Origin: Paraburkholderia caffeinitolerans
GTDB taxonomy: Bacteria; Pseudomonadota; Gammaproteobacteria; Burkholderiales; Burkholderiaceae
DNA length: 64,000 nt
NCBI RefSeq assembly: GCF_902859945.1
Contig: NZ_CADIKL010000014.1
Span: forward strand, 1-64,000
Reading direction: 5' to 3'
In this document: in pieces, positions 1-7,769 of the stretch
Numbering within the stretch: the first letter of the stretch is position 1
Layout of the letters: each line of letters begins with the position of its first letter
Program-made: the position numbers and the translations under genes
Notes under the pieces: model-generated
The model's input: the letters and a program-made list of their open reading frames with translations, nothing else
What the model was told of the DNA's origin: nothing
Databases searched by the model: none

Positions 1-1
1 C

Positions 2-340
2 GAACTGTCGAACTGCCCCTCGGCGGGCGTGGGCGGCAGCCTCGGCCAGTTGATGCGCGGCGACACCGTGCCCGAGTTCGAGAGCGCGCTGTTCGACCAC
101 GCCGAGGAAGGCCTGCTGCCGCGTCTCATACGCACGCGCTTCGGCTTTCACCTCGTGCGCATCGAGCGGCGCGTGGCGGGCCAGCCGGTTGCGTTCGAGG
201 ACGTCGCCGACGACATCGCGCGCTATCTTGCGGAGCGGGTCCGCCACAAGGCCATTCAACAATACGTATCGATTCTGGCTTCCGAGGCCACGCTCGAAAA
301 TGCCGCCGTCGATGCCGCGACAAGCCCGCTGGTTCAGTGA
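2..340 (+). CDS. PpiC-type peptidylprolyl isomerase, C-terminal part
   Basis: The reading frame is already open at the window edge, so only the last 112 residues are visible. It has parvulin-fold hallmarks: a GGSLGQ turn followed by a TRFGFHLVRIE strand near the end of the PPIase domain. Proteins of this family isomerise Xaa-Pro bonds and are often encoded with respiratory nitrate reductase genes in Burkholderiales. The NarK-type transporter starts 15 bases downstream, which suggests one operon and a role in maturation or export of nitrate-respiration proteins; that role is inferred. The full length and any signal peptide lie outside the window. Confidence 0.8.
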   Translation, partial: ELSNCPSAGVGGSLGQLMRGDTVPEFESALFDHAEEGLLPRLIRTRFGFHLVRIERRVAGQPVAFEDVADDIARYLAERVRHKAIQQYVSILASEATLENAAVDAATSPLVQ

Positions 341-355
341 ACAAAGGGACCCTTC

Positions 356-1669
356 ATGACTCAGCCCAACGCTCCAGCACGCAAACCTGCCGACGCTGAC
401 ACCCCGCCCGCGCAGGCCGACGCCAGGGCGTGGTCCGTGCTGCTGGTGAGCACGCTCGCGTTTCTCGTCTGCTTCGTGGTGTGGATGATGTTCGGCGTGA
501 TCGGCGTGGAATTGCGCGACGAGCTCAAGCTCAGCAGCACCGAGTTCGGCCTGCTCACGGCAACGCCCGTGCTGACCGGCGCGGTGATGCGGCTGCCGCT
601 GGGCACCTGGACCGACCGCTTCGGCGGACGCATTGTCATGACAATCCTGCTCGTGGTCTGCGCGGTGCCGGTGTATATCGTCAGCTATGCGAGCCAGCTC
701 TGGCAATTCCTCACCATCGGACTGTTTCTCGGCTGTGTGGGCGCCTCGTTCGCGGTAGGCACGCCTTATGTCGCGCGCTTCTTCCCGCCGAAACAACGCG
801 GCTTCGCGATGGGCTTCTTCGGCGCGGGCACCGTGGGCGCCGCAGTCAATCTGTTCGTGACGCCCGAACTCGAAAAGCTCTACGGCTGGCGCTTCGTGCC
901 GCGCGTCTACGCGGTCGCACTGCTGGTGACCGCCGTGATTTTCTGGCTGGGCTCCGCGCGCGACCCAGGCGCGGGCAAGGCGAACGGCTCGTGGCTCGAC
1001 GCATTCAAGGTGCTCGGCGACTCGCGCGTCTGGCGTCTGTGCCAGTACTACTCGATTACGTTCGGCGGATTCACGGCGCTTTCGCTGTGGATTCCTCAAT
1101 ATCTGAAGGCCGAGTACGGGATGTCGATTGTGATGGCATCCGCGTTCGCAGCGGGCTTCTCGCTGCCGGGATCGGTGTTGCGCGCGGTGGGCGGCGTGCT
1201 TGCCGACAAGTTCGGCGCACACAGCGTCACGTGGTGGGGCCTGTGGGTCGCGTGGATCTGCCTGTTCATTCTCTCGTACCCGGCCACCGATTTCGTGATT
1301 CACACCATCGACGGCACCGAGACACTGCACATCAGCATGCCGCTCGCGGGCTTCGTTGCGCTCACGTTCGTGCTGGGCGGCGTGCTGGCGTTCGGGATGG
1401 CCTCGACCTTCAAGTACGTTGCCGACGACTTCCCCACCAATATGGGCGTGGTGACCGGCGTGGTGGGCCTCGCGGGCGGGCTGGGCGGCTTCCTGCTGCC
1501 GATTCTGTTCGGCGTGCTGCTCGACCTGCTCAAGATCCGCTCGAGCTGCTTCATGCTGCTCTACGGCGTCGTGTGGGTCTCGCTCATCGTGATCTATATC
1601 ACCGAGGTCAAGCGCGCGCCGATTCTCGGCGACAAGCAGACCCGGGAAGCCGGCGTGCTCGTGCGCTAG
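356..1669 (+). CDS. narK: Nitrate/nitrite transporter, NarK type (MFS, NNP family)
   Basis: A 437-residue MFS protein with about 12 hydrophobic segments after a polar N-terminus of about 25 residues. A conserved arginine sits in the second helix (MRLPLGTWTDRFGGR) and a glycine-rich nitrate-porter signature lies late in the protein (VVGLAGGLGGFLLP). NNP transporters exchange nitrate and nitrite or import nitrate with protons across the inner membrane. The ATG is preceded by AAAGGG. It follows the PpiC gene closely, so it probably belongs to a nitrate-respiration operon extending to the left. Length is slightly below most NarK proteins but complete. Confidence 0.88.
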   Translation: MTQPNAPARKPADADTPPAQADARAWSVLLVSTLAFLVCFVVWMMFGVIGVELRDELKLSSTEFGLLTATPVLTGAVMRLPLGTWTDRFGGRIVMTILLVVCAVPVYIVSYASQLWQFLTIGLFLGCVGASFAVGTPYVARFFPPKQRGFAMGFFGAGTVGAAVNLFVTPELEKLYGWRFVPRVYAVALLVTAVIFWLGSARDPGAGKANGSWLDAFKVLGDSRVWRLCQYYSITFGGFTALSLWIPQYLKAEYGMSIVMASAFAAGFSLPGSVLRAVGGVLADKFGAHSVTWWGLWVAWICLFILSYPATDFVIHTIDGTETLHISMPLAGFVALTFVLGGVLAFGMASTFKYVADDFPTNMGVVTGVVGLAGGLGGFLLPILFGVLLDLLKIRSSCFMLLYGVVWVSLIVIYITEVKRAPILGDKQTREAGVLVR

Positions 1670-1696
1670 CAGGCACGCTGGCCCCCACTCAGGCGC

Positions 1697-2155
1697 TCAG
1701 GCGGCCGCCGCTTCGGCGGCCTCCGGCGCCGTCACCACGAGCACGCTGCACGACACCCGGTCGAGCAGCTTGCGGTCGTCGCGACCTTCCCACCAACGCT
1801 TGAACGGACCTCTGCGGTGATGGGCCAGCACGATGAGGTCGGCGTTGAACGACGCGCTCGCACGCGCGATCTCGTCGATCGCACGGCCCACGGCAAAATT
1901 CCCCGTTGCCTCGAGCCCGAGCGCCTTCAGGCGCGCCACGCCGTCTTCGAGAATGTCCTTTGCAGCCGCCTCCGCGGCCTCATAGGGCACCGCCGACGCA
2001 ATGTCGGTACCCCATTGCAGCGGCGACTGGTCGAGCACCGCCAGCAGCTGCGTCTGCGCCTTACATTCGAGCGCCAGATCCTTGCCTTCGCGCAGCGCGC
2101 GGCGCCCCTCCCGCGTGGCGTCGTAACACAACAGAATGCGGTTGAACGCGCCCAT
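1697..2155 (-). CDS. Universal stress protein, UspA family
   Basis: A 152-residue protein with the Usp alpha/beta fold: an N-terminal FNRILLCYDATREGRRAL strand-helix and a C-terminal SCSVLVVTAP strand. The usual ATP-binding motif G-x2-G-x9-G-(S/T) is not intact; the matching stretch is HHRRGPFKRWWEGRDD. It is therefore more like the non-nucleotide-binding UspA type. It is convergent with narK and divergent from flhD. Usp genes beside nitrate-respiration genes are often induced by low oxygen. A 25-bp palindrome lies about 50 bp upstream and is the obvious candidate control site. Partners are unknown. Confidence 0.85.
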   Translation of the reverse strand: MGAFNRILLCYDATREGRRALREGKDLALECKAQTQLLAVLDQSPLQWGTDIASAVPYEAAEAAAKDILEDGVARLKALGLEATGNFAVGRAIDEIARASASFNADLIVLAHHRRGPFKRWWEGRDDRKLLDRVSCSVLVVTAPEAAEAAAA

Positions 2156-2821
2156 TTCACTTCTCCTTGTGTCTCCTGCTGCTCTCCCGAGCTCGCCTGT
2201 TACATTATTTATATCACGTCGTGATATAAATTGACAGAAAAGCCCATTTGCCCCCTCCGATGGCTCGGGTTGTGTAACCGGACCGTGTTACAAAACGCGT
2301 CGACGCCCCCTCCGAAGCCCTCATTTGTCACAATTAGACAGAACTCGTTACAAGGGGCCGATACGCTTGTTACAAACTAATTGTCAGATAGATAGGGTTT
2401 GTAACTAGAATTTATTACCTGCTCCGCTGGTTGCTTTCAATCTTATTGCTCGAAAAAAACTATAAAAGCGCTTTCTTCAATCCATTGCGCATACATTCGA
2501 GCCATCTCCAAAAAGTCCTTTTATTACTGCACTTTACGCGATATCCCTTGCCCAGAAAGGGAGAGCGGGATGCTCACTGGATCTCCCATCCGGCAAACAG
2601 AAAAAATTACCGAACTTATTTGTAACAGCCTGATTATTTTTCGTCTCAGGGATTGATTTCTGGGATCTGCCCTCATACAATTCGCTCCAACATGTTACGA
2701 GTTGTAACGTGTTGTATCAAAAAGTCAGGCACCGCCACTCATGAGCGGGCCGACCAAGGGCCATAAAAGTTACAACGGCGCACAACGCCGGGGGGTTAAT
2801 CGGGGCTTCGGAAAAAAGAAA
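2156..2821. promoter_or_regulatory. Long intergenic control region between the usp gene and flhD
   Basis: About 660 bases without a convincing gene, visibly richer in A and T than its surroundings. It holds a perfect 25-bp palindrome next to the usp gene and many copies of TGTTAC or its complement GTAACA (near 2198, 2273, 2286, 2347, 2368, 2400, 2621, 2693 and 2703). This looks like a multi-site control region, most probably for flhDC. A 64-codon open frame at 2431-2625 has no recognisable similarity or ribosome site and is not called. Confidence 0.6.
2207..2231. promoter_or_regulatory. Perfect 25-bp palindrome upstream of the usp gene
   Basis: Two perfect 12-bp arms (ATTTATATCACG and its complement) flank a single central T. 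The site lies 52 bp upstream of the usp start. Length and symmetry fit an operator for a dimeric repressor such as a GntR, TetR or MarR protein. It does not match the FNR consensus (TTGAT-N4-ATCAA). The regulator is not identifiable from the window. Confidence 0.5.
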
Positions 2822-3142
2822 ATGGACCGCAGCAGCGAGACGCTGGATTCAATCCGCGAAATTAACTTGTCGTACCTGATGCTCGCGCAGCGCATGCTGC
2901 GCGAGGACAAGCCGGTCGGTATGTTCCGACTGGGCCTGTCGTCGGAACTGGCCGATCTGCTTTCCGGTCTGTCGCTCGCGCAGATCGTTAAGCTGGCCGC
3001 TTCCGACCAGCTCCTTTGTTTGTTCCGCTTCGACGACCATGCCATGCTGTCCGCGCTCACGCAGACAACCCGGCATGCCGACGTGGCGGCCACGCACACG
3101 GCCATCCTGCTTGCAGGGCAGCCGGCTGTGCAGTTCGCCTGA
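2822..3142 (+). CDS. flhD: Flagellar transcriptional activator FlhD
   Basis: FlhD pairs with FlhC as an FlhD4C2 complex that activates class II flagellar promoters. The call rests on a 106-residue protein with the family core, including NLSYLMLAQRMLRED, MFRLGLSSELADLLSGLS and a C-terminal AILLAGQP segment. An upstream in-frame ATG at 2741 would add 27 basic, low-complexity residues not seen in FlhD proteins, so the start at MDRSSE is preferred although the site before it (GAAAAAAGAA) is weak. flhC follows after 10 bases. No flagellar structural genes are nearby, so this may be a second, accessory flhDC pair. Confidence 0.88.
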   Translation: MDRSSETLDSIREINLSYLMLAQRMLREDKPVGMFRLGLSSELADLLSGLSLAQIVKLAASDQLLCLFRFDDHAMLSALTQTTRHADVAATHTAILLAGQPAVQFA

Positions 3143-3152
3143 GGAACGGGTC

Positions 3153-3755
3153 ATGGCGACGAACCGGCGCAGCCTCACAGAAGACGCGCAAGAAGTCTTT
3201 CGAGCCATCGCGCTGATCGAACTGGGCGCGCGCATGCAAGTGCTGGAGAGCGAGCTTTCGCTTTCGCGCGACCGCATGATCCGCCTGTATCGCGAGATCC
3301 GCGGCGTGTCGCCGCCCAAGGGCATGCTGCCGTTTTCGGCGGATTGGTACATGACGTGGCTGGCGAACATTCATGCTTCGCTGTTCTACAACACGTACCT
3401 GTTTTTGAAGAATGAAGCGCGTTGCTCGCATCTCGACGCGCTCACCAAGGGGTTCCGGCTTTATCTGGAACACTGCAGCCACAGCGGGACCGAGCCGGTG
3501 CTCGATCTCACTCGCGCATGGACCCTGGTGCGGTTTTTTGATGCCGATATTCTGCAGTTGACGCCTTGCTGCCGCTGTAGCGGCAAGTTCGTCGCGCACC
3601 GCCACGACTTGCAGCACAACGTCGTGTGTGGCGCATGCCAGCCGCCTTCGCGCGCGGGCAAGACGAAAAAGGCCGCTGCAGCGCGACGGGGCGCCGAGCA
3701 GACCGACCGCAACCTTCCGGAGCAGTCACCGGATGGCATTGCCGAGGCTGCGTAA
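3153..3755 (+). CDS. flhC: Flagellar transcriptional activator FlhC
   Basis: A 200-residue FlhC. The start follows GAGGAACGGG, 10 bases after flhD, so the two are co-transcribed. The zinc site is intact, with CxxC pairs at residues 139/142 and 159/162. FlhC gives the complex most of its DNA-binding specificity. After residue 162 there is a lysine/alanine-rich tail of about 38 residues that varies between FlhC proteins. The isolated location next to nitrate-respiration genes, rather than motility genes, is unusual. Confidence 0.9.
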   Translation: MATNRRSLTEDAQEVFRAIALIELGARMQVLESELSLSRDRMIRLYREIRGVSPPKGMLPFSADWYMTWLANIHASLFYNTYLFLKNEARCSHLDALTKGFRLYLEHCSHSGTEPVLDLTRAWTLVRFFDADILQLTPCCRCSGKFVAHRHDLQHNVVCGACQPPSRAGKTKKAAAARRGAEQTDRNLPEQSPDGIAEAA

Positions 3756-3825
3756 GCGTAGGAGACCAAAGATCCGGCGGGCGGAGCAAGCTCAAAAAAC
3801 CGGACGCATCAAACTAGACGCGAAA

Positions 3826-3856
3826 CCGTCCGGCGCTCGGAACGAGGGCCGGACGG
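3826..3856. terminator. Stem-loop between flhC and the mntH remnant
   Basis: A 9-bp perfect stem (CCGTCCGGC and its complement) closes a 13-base loop between two convergent genes. No T-run follows on either strand, so it may be a weak or bidirectional terminator. Confidence 0.4.
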
Positions 3857-3896
3857 CGAAGCGCTTTCTGCCGTTCCCCTCATCTTCAGTTCCGCT

Positions 3897-4925
3897 TCAA
3901 GTCCCGCCCAACGTCTGCCAGACAAGCCACAGATTCGCGGCCGTGATCACGGCGAAGCGCAGCCACGCAATCACCCGCGTGGGCAGCCGGTTCGCGAACG
4001 CGCCCGTCAGCGCGCGATCGTTCGTCATGCGGATGAGCGGCCACCGCGCGAACGGCAGTTGCAGGCTCAGCACCACCTGGCTTGCGACCGGCAGCTTGCC
4101 CACCGCACCATTGCCGAGCAGCCACACCCCCACGAACGCAGGAATCAGCGCAAGCACGGGCGCGAGCAGCTTGTAGGCGTCTTCGATCTCGGTGACCTGG
4201 TTGTGGCCGGTCGCATGAAAGGCCGCCGCCGCGAGAATCAGGATGGCCGCGTTGATCAGCAGCGCGAGCGTGAGCGAGACGATCGTGTCGAGCCGCGACC
4301 ACCCGATAGCCTGCGCGAGGCTCGCGTGGTCGCGCTTCACGGCGCGCGTCTGCACGATCGACGAATGCAGGTAGAGGTTATGCGGCATGACGGTCGCGCC
4401 GAGAACGCCAATGGCGAGATACAGCGGCTCCTTCGACGAGATCGCTTGCCACGAGGGCATCGCGCCCGCGAACACGGCGGGCCAGTGCGGCTTCACGAGC
4501 GCCAGTTCGATCACGTAACCGAGGCCGATGGTGGCGATGAGGCCGGCCATGATCGCTTCGAGCGTGCGGAAATTCTTGTCCTTGAGGCCGAGCACGATCA
4601 CCGTGTCGAACGCGGTGAGCACCACGTCCCATAACATCGAGCAACCCAGCAGCAGATGAAACGCGAGCGCGTCGGCCAGCTCCGAGGCCGGAACCACTTC
4701 TTCGCCAGCCTTGACCGCTGGCAGGCTCCCGTCCTGGTACAGCTTGCGCCAATGGAACAACTGGTTCGGGTTCACGCCGTGTTGGCGCGCCACCAACGAA
4801 ACCGATTTCCCCGGCTCGAAGCTCTCGCGCACCATCGCGAGCTTCTGCTCCGCCGTCCAGCGTCGCCGACGCTCCGGACCCGTCAACACATCCATCACTT
4901 CCTGCCTGGTGTTAGCCAAAAACAC
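3897..4925 (-). pseudogene. mntH: mntH (Nramp Mn2+/H+ symporter) C-terminal part fused in frame to IS OrfA N-terminus
   Basis: One open frame of 342 codons joins two unrelated parts. Residues 1-87 are an IS3-family OrfA ([13 protein letters not shown], an [19 protein letters not shown] helix-turn-helix, [10 protein letters not shown]). From about residue 86 it continues as MntH (AFHLLLG, then [31 protein letters not shown] and [17 protein letters not shown]) to a normal MntH end. About 180 N-terminal residues of MntH are missing, including the first helix with its DPGN metal-binding motif, so manganese import by this copy is not expected. The frame is preserved across the junction, so a chimeric product is formally possible. 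It was most likely created by IS insertion followed by deletion. Confidence 0.8.
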
Positions 4926-4989
4926 AGTCTTATGCCTACCCGTAATTTTAAGTGGGAGACGGTGTCCGGTGTTTCAGGGGGCGACTCCA
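4665..4989 (-). mobile_element. Truncated IS3-family (IS2-like) element: left end and OrfA 5' part
   Basis: The OrfA helix-turn-helix region is present on the minus strand and truncated at about 4665, where mntH begins. Upstream of OrfA, positions 4961-4989 read on the minus strand TGGAGTCGCCCCCTGAAACA, typical of IS2-group terminal repeats. This end matches in inverted sense the end at 41625-41650, where the tail of an OrfB of the same type is found. No OrfB or frameshift window remains here. Confidence 0.7.
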
Positions 4990-4993
4990 CACA

Positions 4994-5515
4994 CTAACCC
5001 GTGGCGACCCGTTCTGCAGCGGTGAACATCCGGCTAAGTGAGGCGACGTGTGCTGAGGGTGCATCGATAATGAGCAGCGACTCCGCGATCGCCCTCGCGG
5101 TGCTGAGACGCCCCTCCAGCCACCCGCGCAACACGACCTCGGACGTAACGACGATATTGCTGCGCTTTTCCTCGTCCGTCGCCGACACATCGGGTATCTC
5201 AGGCACGATATCCGGATCGAAACCGTTCATCGTTGCGTGGAAGAACCCCCACGTGTCATTCTCGATGAGCAGCACGTAGAAGTCGGGCAGACCCAGCAGG
5301 GCCTCCTCGCCGTGCGCGCCTTCGATACGTGCCTGTAGCAGATTCAATGCCTCGACGGACGCCATGCGCACGCGTGCCGCGGCAAGCGCACCTTGAACAG
5401 CGCCGGGCGGTTCGACCCAACCGGACTCGATTGCCTTTCGGGTTGCCACTGCTACGGACAGCGCCGACCGGTGGCCGACGCTGAATTCAATCTTGAAGTT
5501 GCAGATTGCGCACAT
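4994..5515 (-). CDS. Conserved hypothetical protein encoded with the alkylsulfatase
   Basis: A 173-residue protein that I do not recognise. It starts with a CxxC pair (MCAICNFKIEF), has no signal peptide or membrane segment, and is mostly helical by appearance with an acidic middle. The ATG is 7 bases after the alkylsulfatase stop, so the two genes are probably one transcript. Its stop lies within 10 bases of the IS end, so the element sits right behind it. A role in alkylsulfatase maturation, regulation or substrate handling is only guilt by association. Confidence 0.65.
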   Translation of the reverse strand: MCAICNFKIEFSVGHRSALSVAVATRKAIESGWVEPPGAVQGALAAARVRMASVEALNLLQARIEGAHGEEALLGLPDFYVLLIENDTWGFFHATMNGFDPDIVPEIPDVSATDEEKRSNIVVTSEVVLRGWLEGRLSTARAIAESLLIIDAPSAHVASLSRMFTAAERVATG

Positions 5516-5522
5516 GGTCCCG

Positions 5523-7577
5523 TTACGGTGTCACGATGTTGAAGAAGAACTCGAAGTTGTCGAGCCAGGTGACGAACTCGCCGAGCTTCTGGCTATCCCC
5601 ATCAATCTTCGCCCTACCCGCTATCACCAGGTTATGCATTGTCGCGGCGCCGAGCATCACGTTGTTCAGGTCGTTGCGCGTCATGGTCAGTGACGCATCA
5701 GCGGAACCGGACGTGCGTCCCTTCGAATAGTGCAGCGCGGAGTTCTCGACACCGACGAGGTATTTCTCGTTGGTGTCCGTGAGCACGAGATTGAAGGTCA
5801 GCGATTTGCCCGCAGCCCGCTCCCCGTTCAGGCGCACGCCGAGGAAGTCGAGAAACAAATCGAGCGGCATCGCACGTATCGTATCCGGATTCTCCGGGCT
5901 GCCGATCGGCACCTTGTGCACGCCGTTGCGCAACTCCATCGCGCCCGTCAGGTAGAAATTGCGCCAGCTCGCCGACTCGGACTGGTAACCGAGCTGCTCG
6001 TAGGTGTCGGCAAGCAGGTGTTTCGCGGCGACGTTATCCGGTTCCGCGAAGACCACGTGATTGACGACTTCCGCCACCCAACGGTAATCCCCTTTGTCGA
6101 AAGAGCCCTGTGCTTTTTTCAACGCCGAATCTGGCCCTCCCATGAATTCGACATAGCGTTTCGCGGACTCGACGGGCGGCAGACGATGCAGATTCGCGGG
6201 CACGCCGTCGAAGAAGCCGAGACGCAGGTTGTACTGCGCAACGAGGTCGTGGTAGACGGTACCGTAGTAGCTGCGGCAGTACCAATGCTTCGCGAGGCTA
6301 TCCGGCAGGCGCAGCATCTCGCCGATCTCGCGAGGCGTATACCCCCCGTTCGCAAGACGCATCGTCTGGTCGTGCAGATAGCGGTACATGTCGCGCTGCG
6401 CGCGCAGGAACGGGACGATCCGCTCATTGCCCCAAGTGGGCCAGTAGTGCGATGCGAACAGCACCTGCATGTCGTCGCCGAACATGTCGAGCGCAGTCTG
6501 GAGGTACTTCGACCAGAGCAGTGCGTCGCGGACCTTGGCACCTCGCAAAGTATAGAGGTTGTGCAGGGTATGCGTCGCATCTTCTGCCGCACAGAACGCC
6601 TTGTACTTCGGTAGATAGAACATGAACTCCGAGGGAGCCTCCGACTCCGGAGCCATCAGGACAACGAACTCAACGCCGTCGAGCGTCAACCGCTGCCCGG
6701 TTTTCTCCGCGAAGTGCGTTGGAACCATCAGCGTGATCGCGCCGTTGGAACTCGTCTTCCCGAGTCCACCGTCAACGGTGCCGACGGGGCTGCGCGGCAG
6801 CAACATCCCGTACATATACGATGCCCGGCGCCCCATCGCATTGCCGGCAATGACGTTTTCGCTGACTGCCGCTTCAGTAAAGGCCACCGGCGCGACAATC
6901 CTTACCTTGCCGGATTTCAGATCGTCGTCGCTGACAATGCCGCGAACCCCGCCGTAGTGGTCGGCGTGACTGTGGGTATAAACGACGTGCGTAATGGGAC
7001 GCTCGCCGAGATGCGGCACGACCAGATTCTTCCAGACAAACGACGAGACATCTTCAGTGGTGAATGGATCGACGACGATCCAGCCGTTGTCGCCACGAAT
7101 GATGCTCATCACCGAAAGGTCATACCCGCGGACCTGCCAGATGCCGTCGACAACCGCAAACAGGCCATGATTCATGTTCAGCTTGGCATTGCGCCAGAGG
7201 CTGGGATTCACGGTCGCCGGCGAATTGTTTTCCGGACCGCCCGTGATGAACGAAAACTGTGAAAGATCCCAGGCATAGCCTCCCTGGTTACCTGGAATCT
7301 TCACGGGCTCGGGCAGCGTTGCGACAAGACCGTGCCTGGCATCCTCGAAATCCTGAGCATCGGCGAAATTGAGGAATTTCGCGTAAGCCGCGTTCGCATC
7401 GAGCGTGGCCCGGGTGGGCGGCTTTGCCCCAATGCCGGTGGGGCTTGCGGACGATCCCGTCTGAGCGAATGCATCAGCCCCGACTGAACCGAGGCCTGTC
7501 GCCACCCCGGCGACAGCGACATTTTTCAGGAATGCTCTGCGTGTAGCGGGACCAGCCGGTGCGCGTTTATCCGACAT
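5523..7577 (-). CDS. Alkylsulfatase (SdsA1/BDS1-like metallo-beta-lactamase), Tat-exported
   Basis: A 684-residue enzyme of the linear alkylsulfatase family, which hydrolyses primary or secondary alkyl sulfates to alcohol and sulfate using two zinc ions. A Tat-type signal (TRRAFLKN at residues 12-19, then a hydrophobic stretch ending near AFAQ) predicts periplasmic location. The metal motif THSHADHYGG is at 201-210, and a second ligand region is CAAEDATHTLHNLYTLRG. A dimerisation domain and an SCP2-like C-terminal domain (from about residue 560) follow, as in SdsA1. It is complete, unlike the fragment near 39.4 kb. Downstream is the 173-residue unknown; upstream on the same strand are a permease and a porin. 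Confidence 0.9.
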   Translation of the reverse strand: MSDKRAPAGPATRRAFLKNVAVAGVATGLGSVGADAFAQTGSSASPTGIGAKPPTRATLDANAAYAKFLNFADAQDFEDARHGLVATLPEPVKIPGNQGGYAWDLSQFSFITGGPENNSPATVNPSLWRNAKLNMNHGLFAVVDGIWQVRGYDLSVMSIIRGDNGWIVVDPFTTEDVSSFVWKNLVVPHLGERPITHVVYTHSHADHYGGVRGIVSDDDLKSGKVRIVAPVAFTEAAVSENVIAGNAMGRRASYMYGMLLPRSPVGTVDGGLGKTSSNGAITLMVPTHFAEKTGQRLTLDGVEFVVLMAPESEAPSEFMFYLPKYKAFCAAEDATHTLHNLYTLRGAKVRDALLWSKYLQTALDMFGDDMQVLFASHYWPTWGNERIVPFLRAQRDMYRYLHDQTMRLANGGYTPREIGEMLRLPDSLAKHWYCRSYYGTVYHDLVAQYNLRLGFFDGVPANLHRLPPVESAKRYVEFMGGPDSALKKAQGSFDKGDYRWVAEVVNHVVFAEPDNVAAKHLLADTYEQLGYQSESASWRNFYLTGAMELRNGVHKVPIGSPENPDTIRAMPLDLFLDFLGVRLNGERAAGKSLTFNLVLTDTNEKYLVGVENSALHYSKGRTSGSADASLTMTRNDLNNVMLGAATMHNLVIAGRAKIDGDSQKLGEFVTWLDNFEFFFNIVTP

Positions 7578-7769
7578 GAGCGTTTCTCCAGGCGGTTACT
7601 CGTGCGACAGATTCGTTAAGTGATAGCAGGGGCTTATGGCAAGGTCAATCTCAAACTTTGCATCGCAGCGCAGAGGGCGATGCAAGAACACTCCGCAACA
7701 ATCACTCCTGCCTCGCGCGAGGCGCGAGGCAGACGAGACGTTCAAAAAGCGTCTTTTGGATGCGTTGGT

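Noticed and set aside
2431..2625. A 64-codon open frame in the usp-flhD gap
   Set aside because: No ribosome site or recognisable protein; the sequence is AT-rich control DNA.
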